A stretch of DNA of 64,000 bases from Prorocentrum cordatum (GCA_963575745.1 CAUYUJ010017839.1:144428-208427); one strand, 5' to 3'. Counted from the stretch's first letter, positions 10,137 to 21,110 are shown. A program made the numbers and translations. Notes: a model not told the origin generated them from the letters alone.

Positions 10137-11072
10137 CTATACGACCACCCTGCGGGTAATAAGGAGGTTGGGGGGGGAGGGGGGCCAGCAATGGGCAACA
10201 GTGGTGATTGTTGCGTTGCCGCTCGCTCTTGGGGGCCTTGGTGTCGAGTTGTTTACGTCATCCTTCGCTCTTGGGCGCCTTGGTATCATTCTCCTCCCCC
10301 CCCGGAACAAACGAAATAATGATTTGTTTCGTTTATTTTGCAAGGGCGATCGTCGTTATCGGTCTCACGATCGATCTCACCATCGATCTCACTATCGATC
10401 TCTCTATCGATCTCACGATCGATCTAACTATAGATCTAACTGTCGATCTCTCACTATAGATCTCACTATCGATCTCACTATCGGTCTCATTATCGATCTC
10501 ACTATCGATCTCACTATCGATCTCACTGTCGATCTCACCACGGGACACCACGGGACAACGACGGGACACCGGGGGGACACCAGCGGGACACCAGCGGGAC
10601 ACCAGCGGGACACCGCGCGCCACCAGTTGGCGGGCGGAGAACCTTTTGGTCCGGCCATGGCCCAGCCACAGGAGAATTTCCTCTCCCCCGCCCACGCAGC
10701 TTCGCCTCGCCCGCACGCACGGCACGAGCACGAAACCGAAATCGATTTCCTGGTAGGGGCGCTCTCCGTTTCACTTCGATCTCACCCCCCAACCTCCAAT
10801 CGACAATGATATCGATAATTAGATCGATGAGACCGATAGTGAGAACGATAGTGAGATCGATAGGATGATCGGTACTGAGATCGACCGTCAGATCAATAGT
10901 GAGATCTGTATTGAGGCTCTTAACACCAAGGCTCTTAACACCAAGGCTCCCAAGAGCGATCTGCAACGCAACGATCTCCACTGGCATCGTCAGAACAACA
11001 ATCACCACTGTTGCCCATTGCTGGCCTCCTCCTCCCCCAATCTCCTTATCACCCGCAGGGTGGTCGTATAGC
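10137..11072. mobile_element. Inverted-end element with ~80-140 bp terminal repeats
   Basis: The left end TATACGACCACCCTGCGGGT (10138 on), with a downstream CCAGCAATGGGCAACAGTGG, is mirrored at 10995-11072; with gaps the similarity extends about 140 bp to a CTTGGTGT motif. The interior holds the inverse satellite and one copy of the large arm. It has no transposase-like frame, so it is probably non-autonomous. Confidence 0.7.
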
Positions 11073-11139
11073 TACACATAGATTCGGACATAGGGAGGAA
11101 GACCACATTCGCCAGTCGCGCCACAGACAGGGACGACCT

Positions 11140-12215
11140 CATAACCCGTTGTTGAGGGCAATGCGGAAGTCGTCCCCGTGATACCAGAACTGCCCGCTGT
11201 GGGACACACCTACGTTCTGAACACCTACCCGATTTGAACCCGCAACAGCCCCAGAGCCGCCTGCCCCGTCCTGACCTTCCTGTGAACGAATGGCTCGAAG
11301 CGTGGCTTGCCCCAACTGGTGGATGCCAAGGTCGAGCTGCTGCTCTCCGTCATGCTCTTCAGCCTGCCGCTGCAAGCTGCTCGCTCAATTGGTGCGCGAC
11401 GCGCTCCTCAGCCCGCTCGTGGATATCAAAATTATACGGCTCTCAGTCGGGCTGCTCGTCCCCATGCTGCTAATGATACCCCCCGCGCTGCTCTCCGAAG
11501 TCGCGCCATGATGCGCGTCACGCTTGTGCGCGACACCATGGAGCTGCCGCTAGAAGTCATCGGCTGGCTCTCGACGTGCCGCTCAGAGTCGCGTCCGCCA
11601 CACTGCCCGTCGCACTCTTGGATGTCAGAGTTGCTCTGCCGTTCGCCGATGCGTTCATCGACGTCGCGCTGCAGGAGTCGGTCGCGCTGCCTGGAGCCGG
11701 GGTGTTCGGAGCACTGCTCGCCCTGCACTGTCCGACGCGCTGCTCAGCGTGGCGCGTCTAGCACCCGCCCAGCAACTCAGGGACGCGATGCTCGGGGCAG
11801 TACTCGCCCTGACAGGTGGGTGACACCATGGCGATGCTGCGGCTCTTCGCCGCACTGCAGGTAGACGTTGCGCTGCTCCAAAAAAATCGCGCGCGATGCC
11901 ATCGTAGCCCCGCTCGTGGATGTTTGAAGGGGCCCTGGGACACACAAATGAATACACTCAATGAAACATACTCCCCATAGTTTCTCATATTTTCTTGGTT
12001 TTTGTCTCCCCCCACACTTCCCATATTTTCCCATATTTTCTGGGGAATCGACGATGCATTGTGTCTGTATGTTTTTTCCCTCCTGGATGCTGAGAACATC
12101 CTGCAGCTGTCCGCAGGGCTGCGCAGCGCTGCTCGACGACTGTGGCGCGCGACCCACTGCGCGTCACCCCAGCGAATCGCAGATTCGCGTGGCTGCTCAC
12201 CGTCATGCGGGATGC
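11140..12215. other. GC-rich stretch with degenerate repeated coding-like phrases
   Basis: Motifs such as CTCGTGGATATCAA, CTTGGATGTCAGAGTTGC, TTCATCGACGTCGCGCTGC and CTGCAGGTAGACGTTGCGCT recur roughly every 40-100 bp, giving LVDIKI, LLDVRVAL, FIDVAL and LQVDVALL in different frames. It reads as an old decayed minisatellite or frame-broken repeat protein. A more AT-rich piece at 11936-12085 interrupts it. No gene can be supported. Confidence 0.35.
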
Positions 12216-12229
12216 TTCTGGGCTCCTCC

Positions 12230-12372
12230 CTCCTCCTCCTCCTCCTCCTCCTCCGCCTCCTCCTCCTCCTCCTGCTCCTCCTCCTCCTCTCCTCCTCCTC
12301 TTTCCGGACACGCATCCTTCTCCTCCTCTCGACCCCTCCTCATCCTCCTCCTCCGCCTCCTCCTCCAGGTTA
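12230..12372. repeat. (TCC)n microsatellite
   Basis: TCC run. From 12373 to 12775 the intron sequence is unique; a short plus-strand frame with C-G-A-C-G-C-F-F (about 12560-12600) is not enough to call a gene. Confidence 0.93.
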
Positions 12373-12779
12373 GCGTATGTGTGTTTTAGATGTGCCGCTT
12401 GTCGTATCAATGGCACCAAACGCACCTTGCACGAATGGCTGAATTCACCATGCCTTCCGCTAGAGCACGTCAATGCCAGTTCTTCTCCAGGCCTCAAAGG
12501 GGAAAGCCACATGTAGCTGGGGGGGCCCACGAATCCCTTGCAATGTTATATAACCACGCGCTCGAGGTCTGGATCTGTGGGGCTTGCGGGTGTTTCTTCG
12601 CGTCTAACCTACAAGCGGAGCTCAGGAACTTGATTCCCAGTCCCTCACTGCCACCAGGAGGTCTTACCAGGATCGGTTTAATAAGGGGATTGTGTCCGAG
12701 GCTGTGAGTGCTGCCGAACGGTCAGCACGTCAGCGAGCCACTGGGCAGTCCACTTTCACTGACGCCGTCATGTAGCTAT

Positions 12780-12955
12780 TCCTCCTCCTCCTCCTCCTCC
12801 CTCCTCCCTCCTCCTCCCTCCTCCCTCCTCCTCCCTCCCTCCCTCCTCCCTCCTCCTCCCTCTCCTCCCTCCTCCTCCCACTCCTCCTCCTTCCTCTCCT
12901 CCTCCTCCTCCTCCTCCTCCTCCTCCTCCTCCTCCTCCTCCTCCTCCTCGCCCCC
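12780..12955. repeat. (TCC)n microsatellite near donor
   Basis: TCC/CCTCCCTC run lying 160 bp downstream, in transcript sense, of the RPB1 exon at 13116-13217, where it reads as a GGA purine tract. Confidence 0.96.
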
Positions 12956-13115
12956 CTCTCCCATCCTGCACCTCCACCAACCGCTCCTCGTCCTCCTCGT
13001 CGCTTCCTCCGGCCTCCTCATCCAGCCTACACCCTGTCCCATAGGCCTGGCCCCTCGCCGCACCGGCCTGCTCCGCGCACGCCCGGGGCGGCCGGGGCCC
13101 CGCTGAGCCCCCGTC

Positions 13116-13217
13116 GGTCATGACCTTGTTGCTGAGCTGGATGCGGAGGAGCCACGCGCCGCACCGGGCCGGGTTGTCGTCCTCGTCCGGGAGCTCGTAG
13201 TACTCGCTGACCCACTC
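13116..13217 (-). CDS. RPB1: RNA polymerase II largest subunit, exon
   Basis: 34 codons: EWVSEYYELPDEDDNPARCG then AWLLRIQLSNKVMT. This matches the family stretch E-W-V-N-V-Y-Y-E-M-P-D...W-L-L-R-V-E-L...H-M-T. The acceptor is CCGAG before GAG; the exon ends ATGACC and the intron begins GACGGG, a GA donor. Joining to the next exon restores M-T-D-K-K-L-T. Tryptophan and tyrosine positions conserved in the family are intact. Confidence 0.92.
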
Positions 13218-13238
13218 CTCGGCGGCGGGGGCCCGCGG

Positions 13239-13366
13239 GAGGAGAAGCAGGAGGAGGAGGAGGAGGAGGAGGAGGAAGAAGGGAGGAGGAGGAGGAGGAG
13301 GAGGAGGAGGAGGAGGAGGAGGAAGAGGAGGAGGAGGAGGAGGAGGAGGAGGAGGAGGAGGAGAGC
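13239..13366. repeat. (GGA)n microsatellite before acceptor
   Basis: GGA run starting 22 bp beyond the exon; in transcript sense it is a TCC pyrimidine tract ahead of the acceptor. 13367-13717 is GC-rich intron sequence without a recognised gene. Confidence 0.96.
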
Positions 13367-13717
13367 CCGCCTATGGCATGTGCAAGTCTGCCAATCTGAC
13401 AGCAGGTTCACCGCACCGCGCGCGCGCGCTACCGGGCCCAGGAGGGGCGTGGCCAGGGGCGGTGGACCGCGGACAGGGGAGCATCCTGCAGGAGCGCGAG
13501 GCCCTCCGCTGGCCAGAGCGCACGGGGCATCCGAGGGCCCCCCCCCCCCCAGGATGCACAGGAGCAGCCGACAGGCACGAAGAGCAGCAGGGTGCCCTCC
13601 CCGAACCGACCTCGATCTCCTACCCCGGTTCGACTGTGTGGCGCGCCGCGGTCAGCCGCCACGAGCAGCTGGTCAACAACGTGATGACGCTTCGCGAGAG
13701 CCTGGCCTCCGCGGAGG

Positions 13718-14100
13718 CCAAGGAGGGGAGGAGGGGGAGGGGGAGGGGGAGGGGGGAGGAGGAGGAGGAGGAGGAGAGGGGGAGGAGGGGAGGAGGAGGA
13801 GGAGGAGGAGGAGGAGGAGGAGGAGGAGGAGGAGGAGGAGGAGGAGGAGGAGGAGGAGGAGGAGGAGGGGGAGGAGGAGGAGGAGGAGGAGGAGGAGGAG
13901 GAGGAGGAGGAGGGGGGGGAGGAAGAGAGGGGGAGGAGCAATCTGGAGGAGGTGGAGGAGAAGGAGGAGGAGGAGGAGGAGGAGGAGGTGGAGAGGGGGG
14001 GGAGGAGGGGGATAGGAGGAGGAGGAGAGGAGGAGAAGGAGGAGAAGGAGGAGGAGGTGGAGCAATCTGGAGGAGGAGGTGGAGGAGGAGGACGAGACGG
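13718..14100. repeat. (GGA)n microsatellite
   Basis: About 380 bp of GGA with GGGGGA interruptions. Poly-Gly, poly-Glu and poly-Arg frames over it are artefacts. The stretch 14101-15250 that follows is unique intron sequence with several short open frames in all directions and nothing recognisable. Confidence 0.96.
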
Positions 14101-15254
14101 AGAAAGCGGAAGGAAGGGCGACACGAGTGCGAAGCCTACACCCTCCTGCAGCTGTCCCTGGACACGCTGCGGCCGTTCCCGCGGCCGAGGCAAACCTAGT
14201 AGGCACTACGCGGCAACATGCGTCGTCTTCTGACGACCTGTAAGAGTGACCTGTCGCCAATGAGCGGCTTTACAAAACGGCATCATAAGAGTGCCAATCG
14301 ACGCGACGGTAGTGGCATGACTTCGCACCGCCACCCGCTGCCGCTGCCAGGCTCTTTGGAGTGGCCATCGGCAGGGACCGCAAATGTCGACGGGTCGCGG
14401 CGGTCGCCCCTAGGATCACCCCTACGGCCCCACTGCGGATTGAGGCAACGACTCGGTGACGAGTGGAAACATCGTAAAAGTCCTCTCTCTGCGTGGTTGT
14501 TGGACGGGCTCCGTGGGTGCCGGCCACTGCGGCGCTTAGGCCGTTGCGGGTTTCTGTTGATTGTCGTTCTGGGGAGTTTTCCCAGCGGGGGCGGGGGGGC
14601 ACCGCGTTTTCCACCCAGCGCCGTTTTCACGGGCACCTTATTCACGGGTGTGCCGCTGGGGCTGCTACTGATCGTTTTTCAACGCTGCCGCTTGATGCGG
14701 TAAACTAACACGCGGCACCGCGTATGTTTCCATATGTTGAGTAGCCATTTCCTTTAGTGGGTCTACTCCAGAGCTAGGGTGTCCCACCAACCAGTGTGTG
14801 CGACACGAGTGCGAACTGCAACAACTGCCAGGAGGAGGAAGGGCTGGCAGAGAATCTCCATCACCAGGCGCTCAAGGCAGAATACTGACGGGGGAACAAA
14901 GGAGAGAGGACGGAGGACGGGTGAGGACGGAGAAGAAGTGGGTGAACGCGGAGGGGGAGGAAGGGGTGGAGGAATAAAACACAATAATCAATCATCAAGC
15001 GGACCTCGGAATTCAATCACGCAAGGGTGTAAAACATGCCAGGATGCCTTATTTGACACTGATGTCAGATATGGTGTTTCGATCACGCACGGTAACTAAT
15101 CGCCCTATAAATCATTATGCCACAAATTTGGGGTAACGTTCCCACCTCAAGCTGCACGACTTCTGCTTGACACCTCATCCTTAGTATCGTCCTCCTCCTC
15201 CCTTCGCCTGATCTTCCCTCGTTCCCCAGTCCTCTTATCTCTTCCGTCTCCTCC

Positions 15255-16210
15255 GTCCCCTTCCACTCAACATTGTCCACCTCCACCTCCACCTACACCT
15301 CCATCCAATGTGACTTTGCACCTTCACCTCCACCTCCACCTATCGAATTCCATCCTCCACCAGCTCACCATTCCAACCTCCAGCGTCCAACATTCGACTC
15401 TGCACCTCCGCGTCCACTTCCACCACTCGACTTCCAGCCGCCACCAGCTCAACACTCCGATCTCCAGCGTCCAGCATTCGACTTTCCACTTCACCTCCAC
15501 CTATCGACCTCCAGCCTCCACCGACTCAGCACTCCGACCTCCAGCGCCCAGCATCCGACTTTCCACTCCCACTTCCACGTATCGACCTCGTGCCTCCACC
15601 AGCTCAGCATCCCGACCTTCAGCATCCGACATCCGACCTTCCGCCTCCACCTCCACCTATTGACCTGCAGCCTCCATCAACCCAACACTCCGACACCCAG
15701 CATCGGGCATCTGACTTCCACCTCCACCTCCACATGTTGACCTCGAGCCTCCGACAGCCCAACATTCCGACCTGCAGCACCCGGCATCCGACCTCCCACT
15801 CCCAGCTTACATCTCGACCTCTAGCCGCCACCAGTTCGACACTCTGACCTCCAGCCACCGACTTCTCACTTCCACCTCCACCTCGTCCTCCTCCTCCTCC
15901 TTCTCCTCCTCCTCCTCCTCCTTTCCTCCCTCTCCTCCTCCTCCTCCTCCTCCTCCTCTTTTTCTTCTTCTTTTCTTGTTCCTCCTCCTCTTCCTCCTCC
16001 TCCTCATCCTCCTCCTCCTCCTCATCCTCCTCCTCCTCCTCCTCCTCCTCCCCCGAGGGCCAGCGCAGCACCCGACGACTTTCTACTTCCGCCTTCGGCT
16101 GTCGACCTCCAGCCTCCAACAGCTCAGCACTCTGACCTCCACTATCCATCACCCCGACCTTCTACTTCCACCTCCACCCACTGACCTCCGGCTGCCAGCT
16201 CGACACCTCC
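15255..16210. repeat. ~78 bp minisatellite
   Basis: Seven or more units at 15343-15880, each with TCGACCTCCAGCCTCCACCA, GCTCAGCACTCCGACCTCCA, GCATCCGAC and a CCACCTCCACCT spacer; a partial unit returns at 16075-16200 after an intervening TCC run (15884-16060). Period is 77-80 bp. The frame translation is Ser/Pro/His-rich low complexity. 16210-16600 has no gene. Confidence 0.9.
15884..16060. repeat. (TCC)n microsatellite inside minisatellite
   Basis: TCC run with a TTTTTCTTCTTCTTTTC interruption, inserted between minisatellite units. Confidence 0.95.
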
Positions 16211-16609
16211 ACCAACACCAGCACCAATCCCAGTAAAGGCCAGGGCGATTACACAAAAACACAGCCGGACACCGACGCGGACCGCCACAGAGCATCAGCT
16301 GCGGCGACCCGCCGGCCAACGAGGACTCCAACAACAAGGACTCCTCCCCCTCATCCACTCGTCTTCCGTTTCGCACCATGTCTCGTGATATGTCTCGCAC
16401 GCATGCCTCGCCATACACCAAAGTGTTTCGGAGGGGCCACGGCCTCACTCACCTGGGCTCACGTAGGACAGGGATGCTGTCCGCCACGGTGGTCCTTGCT
16501 TCGGTCGTGCCCTCCATATCGTCCGACTCCAACACGTGCTTTCACCTCCAACTGATCATGCTCTCTTCATCATCCTCGCCGTCATTATGGCATCTACAAA
16601 TTCCCCCCT

Positions 16610-16640
16610 CTTCATCCTCCTCCTCCTCCACCACAACCAC

Positions 16641-16690
<50 letters not shown>

Positions 16691-16718
16691 CCACAATCAC
16701 CACCACCACGACAACCGC

Positions 16719-16759
<41 letters not shown>

Positions 16760-16796
16760 CCATCACCATCACCATCACCATCACCATCACCATCAC

Positions 16797-16829
<33 letters not shown>

Positions 16830-16854
16830 GATCATGATCATGATCATGATCATG

Positions 16855-16897
<43 letters not shown>

Positions 16898-17517
16898 ATC
16901 ATCAGCATCAGCATCAGCATCAGCATCAGCAGCATCATCATCGCCATCAGCATCACCATCACCATCATCATCACCATCATCATCACCATCACTATCAGCA
17001 GCATCATCAACATCATCATCATCAACGTCATCAGCATCGTCATCATTATCATCATCATCACCATCGCCATCATCATCATCATCATCATCATCATCACCAC
17101 CATCATCATCATCATCATCGTCATCATCATCAACATCATTATTCGCATCATCGTCGCCATCATCATCAGCAGCATCATCATCATTAGCAGCATCAGCATC
17201 ATCATCATCACCATCACCATAATCATCATCGCCATCATCACCATCTTCACCAGCATCATCAATATCATCATCAGCATCATCAACATCGTCATAATCATCA
17301 TCATCATCATCATCATCACCATCACCATCATCACCACCATCATGATCAGCATCATCATCATCACCATCATCATCCGCATCATCGTCGTCATCATCGTCAT
17401 CATCATCAGCATCATCGTCAGCATCAGCATCATCATCACTACCACCATCATCACCATCAGCATCATCATCACCACCACCATCATCACCATCATCAACATC
17501 GTCATCATCATCTTCAC

Positions 17518-17577
<60 letters not shown>

Positions 17578-17674
17578 CGTCATCACCATCAGCATGTCAT
17601 CATCGTCGTCATCGTCGTCATCATCCTCACCCCCATCTTCCTCCTCCTCCTCCTCATCATCACCATCATCGTCA

Positions 17675-17715
<41 letters not shown>

Positions 17716-17735
17716 ATCACCATCATCATCTCATT
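16610..17735. repeat. Long (ATC)n microsatellite
   Basis: About 1.1 kb of ATC with CAC, CAG and CGT variants, including blocks of higher-order repeat such as CATCAC (16760-16800), ATCATG (16826-16858) and CATCAG (16900-16930). It occupies the RPB1 intron between the exons at 17920 and 13217. Poly-His, poly-Ile and poly-Met frames are artefacts. Confidence 0.97.
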
Positions 17736-17919
17736 GTCGCTCCCCCTCGTCCTCCGCTTCGCCCCAAGCACCCTTCTCCTCATCCACCTCCCTCCCGATC
17801 ACCCTCTGCCTCCTCCGTCTGCTCCCTTGCCCCCCCTGCCCCTCCCTCCCCCTCCCCATCCCCCCCCCACCCCCCGCGGCGGGCACTCTGGTGGCCGGGC
17901 CCGCCGAAGCCCGCCGATC

Positions 17920-18024
17920 CTTGTCTTCCACCACGCGGGTGTTCACCGGGTCCGGGTCCCAGAAGATCTGCGTGAAGGCGGTGACCTTCTGCAGCGTCGT
18001 GTGCTCCAGCGTGCTCTGCACGTC
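17920..18024 (-). CDS. RPB1: RNA polymerase II largest subunit, exon
   Basis: 35 codons: DVQSTLEHTTLQKVTAFTQ then IFWDPDPVNTRVVEDK. The motif L-E-H-T-T-L-x-K-V-T-A and the Y/W-D-P-x-P segment are diagnostic of RPB1 just after the trigger loop. Acceptor TCGCAG before GAC; donor is AAG followed by GATCGG, a GA type. Joining to the next exon gives E-D-K-E-W-V, exactly the family spacing. Confidence 0.94.
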
Positions 18025-18027
18025 CTG

Positions 18028-18160
18028 CGAGGAGGAGGAGGAGGAGGAGGAGGAGGAGGAGGAGGAGGAGGAGGAGGAGGAGGCGGAGGAGGCGGAGGAG
18101 GCGGAGGAGGCGGAGGAGGCGGAGGAGGAGGAGGAGGAGGAGGAGGAGGGGGCCCTCCCA
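18028..18160. repeat. (GGA)n/(GGAGGC)n microsatellite at acceptor
   Basis: Purine run starting within a few bases of the acceptor; in transcript sense a TCC/GCC pyrimidine-rich tract. Confidence 0.96.
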
Positions 18161-18284
18161 CCCCGGGCGGGCGCCTCCCTGGCGCGCCCGCGCCCTCCCC
18201 CTCCCCCTGGAGCTCGGAGCTCCGCGCGGCGGAAGGGGGGGGGCGCGGGCCTCCGACGGGTGATGCTCATGTCCTGTGCGCTCC

Positions 18285-18370
18285 CTCCTCCTCCTCCTCT
18301 CCTTCCTGTCCTGCTCCTCCTCCTCCTCCTCCTCCTCCCTCCTCCTCCTCCTCCTCATCCTCGCTCATCG
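18285..18370. repeat. (TCC)n microsatellite near donor
   Basis: TCC run 70-150 bp downstream in sense of the 18441 donor. With 18028-18160 it gives the 416 bp intron complementary purine and pyrimidine ends. Confidence 0.95.
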
Positions 18371-18440
18371 TTCCTTCTCCGGTCCCTCCTCATGTTCCCT
18401 GCCACCCGCCCCCCCTTCAGGGGAAAGCGAGGCTGCCGTC

Positions 18441-18530
18441 CTTGGCCCTCTCCTGGTTCTTGCCCAGGTCCCCGTTCAGGTAGACCGCCAGGGAGGGTGT
18501 CTTCACAGTCTTGGCCACGTTGATCAACTC
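18441..18530 (-). CDS. RPB1: RNA polymerase II largest subunit, exon
   Basis: 30 codons, ELINVAKTVKTPSLAVYL then NGDLGKNQERAK. It matches the family E-L-I-N-I-S-K-x-x-K-T-P-S-L-T-V-F-L...R-A-K segment directly after the trigger-loop exon. Acceptor CCGAAG before GAG; donor AAG followed by GACGGC, a GA type. The exon has no start codon in frame, so it is easily missed by open-frame scanning. Confidence 0.94.
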
Positions 18531-18559
18531 CTTCGGGGGAGCACCCCCCAGTTCGCAGT

Positions 18560-19010
18560 CTTCACCTCAATGCCTCCTACTCATCCCCGCTCCGTCCTCC
18601 CTCTTCCTCTTTCCTTCTTCTCCCTACTCCTTCCTCCTCCTGGTCATCCCCCCCTCTCTCCTCCTCATAGTCATCATCCCGTGGTCCTGCTCCTGTTCTT
18701 CTCCCTCCTCATCCTCCTCCTCATCCTCCTCCTACCCCTCCTCCTCGTCCTCGTCCTCGTCCTCGTCCTCCTCCTCCTCCTCCTCCTCCTCCTCCTCCTC
18801 GACTCTCCTCAGCCGCTTCTTTCTTCACGTCGTCCCTTCGCATCATATCCCTCCGCTCCTCCCTTTCCTCCTCCTCCTCCTCCTCCTTCCCATCATCCCC
18901 TAAGAATATAATCGTGCCTTTGTTGTGTTTTTCATTTCTCTCTCTCTCTCTCACTCTCTCTCTCTCTCTCTCCATTTTTTATATATATATATAGAGAGAG
19001 AGAGTATACT
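18560..19010. repeat. (TCC)n and (CT)n(TA)n microsatellites
   Basis: TCC-rich run from 18590 to 18890, densest at 18700-18800, then CT dinucleotides (18930-18972) and TA/GA dinucleotides (18978-19003). A second TCC/CGTC tract at 19060-19085 abuts the donor of the next exon. Confidence 0.93.
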
Positions 19011-19094
19011 TTCTCCCTCCTCCCTGTCATCGTCGTCGCCATCATCCGCGTCCTCATCCTAACCCTCCCTCCTCGTCCTCCTCCTGCCGAGCTC

Positions 19095-19470
19095 CTTCAG
19101 GCGGGGCACTCCCAGGGTCACGTTCTTCGCCCCGACACCGGCGAAGTGGAACGTGTTGAGGGTCATTTGTGTGGCTGGCTCCCCTACGCTCTGCGCCGCC
19201 AACGTGCCGATCATCTCACCCGCGTTCACGCACGACTTCATGAAGCGCTGCTTGATCTCGCCCATGAGCCAGTCGAAAGACTGCTTTGTCAGGCCGTCTT
19301 TCTGCAGGATCTTCCTCGAGGCCAGGTGGCAGCGGACGTGCGCGTTCAGCACGATCTTCGCGTTGTCCTCCACCTCGCGCCCGATGACGTCGCCCTCCTG
19401 GATCGCGCGCGTCACCTCCAGCTCCTGCATGAGCTGGTTCACCTTATGGCAGATCTCCACGGGCGAGTAC
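19095..19470 (-). CDS. RPB1: RNA polymerase II largest subunit, trigger-loop exon
   Basis: One base plus 125 codons, from [19 protein letters not shown] to TLGVPRLK. It contains the helix [15 protein letters not shown] and the trigger loop, including [19 protein letters not shown] and [14 protein letters not shown]. The trigger loop closes over the incoming nucleotide during RNA synthesis; its histidine and the Q-S-V-G-E-P element are intact. Acceptor ATCGAAG before G; donor AAG followed by GAGCTC (GA type). The E-L-I-N continuation is in the next exon. This is among the most conserved parts of the protein and is the firmest identification. 19471-20380 is intron sequence with nothing recognised. 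Confidence 0.97.
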
Positions 19471-20490
19471 CTTCGATGCAGGGCTCAACCACAAGGACAG
19501 CATGCAATCTTCCTCTCTAACCCACGTGTCGGCTGGCAAGTAGCTGATAGCGAAAATGTGTTGGCACAAAGCAAGGTGCACTGAACATTGTTTAACACAT
19601 GCGCTCGTAACAGGAATCAGAAGGACATCGGTCCGATCTGAAGAAATACCAAAACGTAATCATCCGTGCGCACGGGACAGCGAGCAGCAAACCCGTCCGG
19701 AGCGGAGGGGAACGCACAACCAGCAGAGGCCAGCGATCGCAAGCAGTGGGCAGTAGCACATAATGATTGGTGATTTGTGCGCAGTGTGGATGACGGGGTA
19801 CGACGGGTGCAGTGTTGAAGGAATGGCATTGTGAAGCGAGCCGCGGGTACTGAGTGCAGGTGAGCGTGCGTGAAGACGACGCGCCACGCACCCAGGAAGT
19901 CCAGTTGGACACACAAGGCGCGAGTTGTTCCGCCTATCGCATGAAAGCCGATCTTGCGGCGGTCACGGATGTGAGAGAGATCGGCAACAAGCGAGTAGCG
20001 AATCGTGAGCACTAGGAGAACACTCATTGCTCAGCGGTTACTGGCTCATATAATATAACAATTCGTTAGTAGTGAACATTGGCTATGCAGCATTCGTGTT
20101 GAGTGTACTGGCGCAGATCGATGAGAGTGTCGCATTCGGGCCTTTCCGCACACCATGGTCATTCTTGACAGAGAGCACGGCTGCGATGACAGTGAAGCGC
20201 GTGCGACGATGATGGTTCAGCTGATCGCCCGAGCACTGCTACTATCACCTGTACCGTAGACACTTGGGTAGATGTGCAAGTCGCGAGCATATGTTAATGC
20301 TGTTGCATGTGGGCGCCGGCGAAAAAACGCACGCGTGGGCCTTGACCCTGCCTGTCCCTCCCTGCCTCGCTCCGCCCATCTCCCGCTCCTCCTCCTCCAG
20401 CTCCTCCTCCTTGCTCTCTCCTCCCCCTCCACCTCGCCCTCATCCGGATAACATCGGAAAGACCTCACTGCCCCTGTGATTGGTCATGCC

Positions 20491-20606
20491 CTGAACTTCT
20501 CGTTCCGATTGCCGGGGTCCTCCTGCAAGCTCCGCATCTTGGCCCGGCCCATGATCCGGGAGATGTTGACGGGGATGTGCTGCTTGGAGTCCCCGTCTGG
20601 GAAGAC
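20491..20606 (-). CDS. RPB1: RNA polymerase II largest subunit, exon
   Basis: 38 codons plus two bases: VFPDGDSKQHIPVNISRIMG then RAKMRSLQEDPGNRNEKF. It fits the family V-I-F-P-x-G-D-S-K...L-P-x-N-x-x-R-M-I-x-N-A-Q segment. Acceptor ACGGAG before GTC. The downstream end is ambiguous: TTCAG followed by GGCATG, or TTCAGG followed by GCATGA (a GC donor with the shared G moved), both keeping frame with the next exon. No open frame with a start codon covers it. Confidence 0.88.
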
Positions 20607-20639
20607 CTCCGTACCTTAGAGGAGATCTGACTCCCCCCT

Positions 20640-20710
20640 CCACCTCCACCTCCTTCGGAGGAGGAGGAGGAGGACGAGGAGGAAGACGAGGACGAGGAGG
20701 AGGACTCCCT
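20640..20710. repeat. (GGA)n microsatellite before acceptor
   Basis: GGA/GGACGA run 34 bp beyond the exon at 20491-20606. In transcript sense it is a TCC tract. Confidence 0.93.
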
Positions 20711-20939
20711 TAGGTCCTCCTTCTCCACCTCCACTGGCTCCCCGTCCTTCCTCATCCTCCGAACCTCATCCGTAATCCCTCCTCCTGTCTCCCGCCCCCC
20801 TCCATGCTCCGAGGCCTGCTGGACGGACCCATCCCAAGCGATAAAATCGCGGAAACACCCCGTCGATCCAACACCCCTTGGACCGCCCCGATGCGATCGA
20901 TGGATCCGTGGCTCCGTGGATCCGTGGTCCACCTACCCT

Positions 20940-21110
20940 CCCCCTCCCTCTTCGAGGAAGTTCTCGCCGTCCTCTTCCTCCTCCTCCCTCATCCCTCCTC
21001 CCTCCTCCCTCCTCCCTCCTCCTCCTCCTCCTCCTCCTCGTCCTCCTACTCCTCATCCTCCTCCTCCTCCTCCCGTTCATGCTCCTCTTCATCCTGCTCG
21101 TTCTCCAAGT
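20940..21110. repeat. (TCC)n microsatellite near donor
   Basis: TCC/CCTCCCTC run 60-220 bp downstream in sense of the exon at 21167-21220. Confidence 0.93.

Larger units (their letters stand above)
8403..11075. repeat. Palindromic satellite block
   Basis: Bounded at the left by CATACGACCACCCTTCGGGT (8412-8431) and at the right by the complement ACCCGCAGGGTGGTCGTAT (11051-11069). Inside are direct and inverted copies of a CTCACGAGCTAC...GGGACACC motif, runs of 12 bp TCGATCTCACTA repeats in both orientations, and large inverted repeats (listed separately). Open frames reading IDLTIDLT or SEIDSEID come from the 12 bp satellite. No domain-bearing protein was found, so the block looks like a nested palindromic repeat and not a gene. 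Confidence 0.75.

Noticed and set aside
9257-10809. Frames reading IDLTIDLT and SEIDSEID, which look like a repeat protein
   Set aside because: The 12 bp satellite produces them on both strands, and the DNA palindromes explain the layout better.
13378-14260. Poly-Gly and poly-Arg frames
   Set aside because: GGA microsatellite; no conserved flanks.
14730-14760. GTAGCCATTT, reminiscent of the dinoflagellate spliced-leader start
   Set aside because: Only a partial match and no downstream spliced-leader sequence or donor.
16378-17595. Long His/Ile or Met frames
   Set aside because: Products of the ATC microsatellite; equally long frames exist on both strands.
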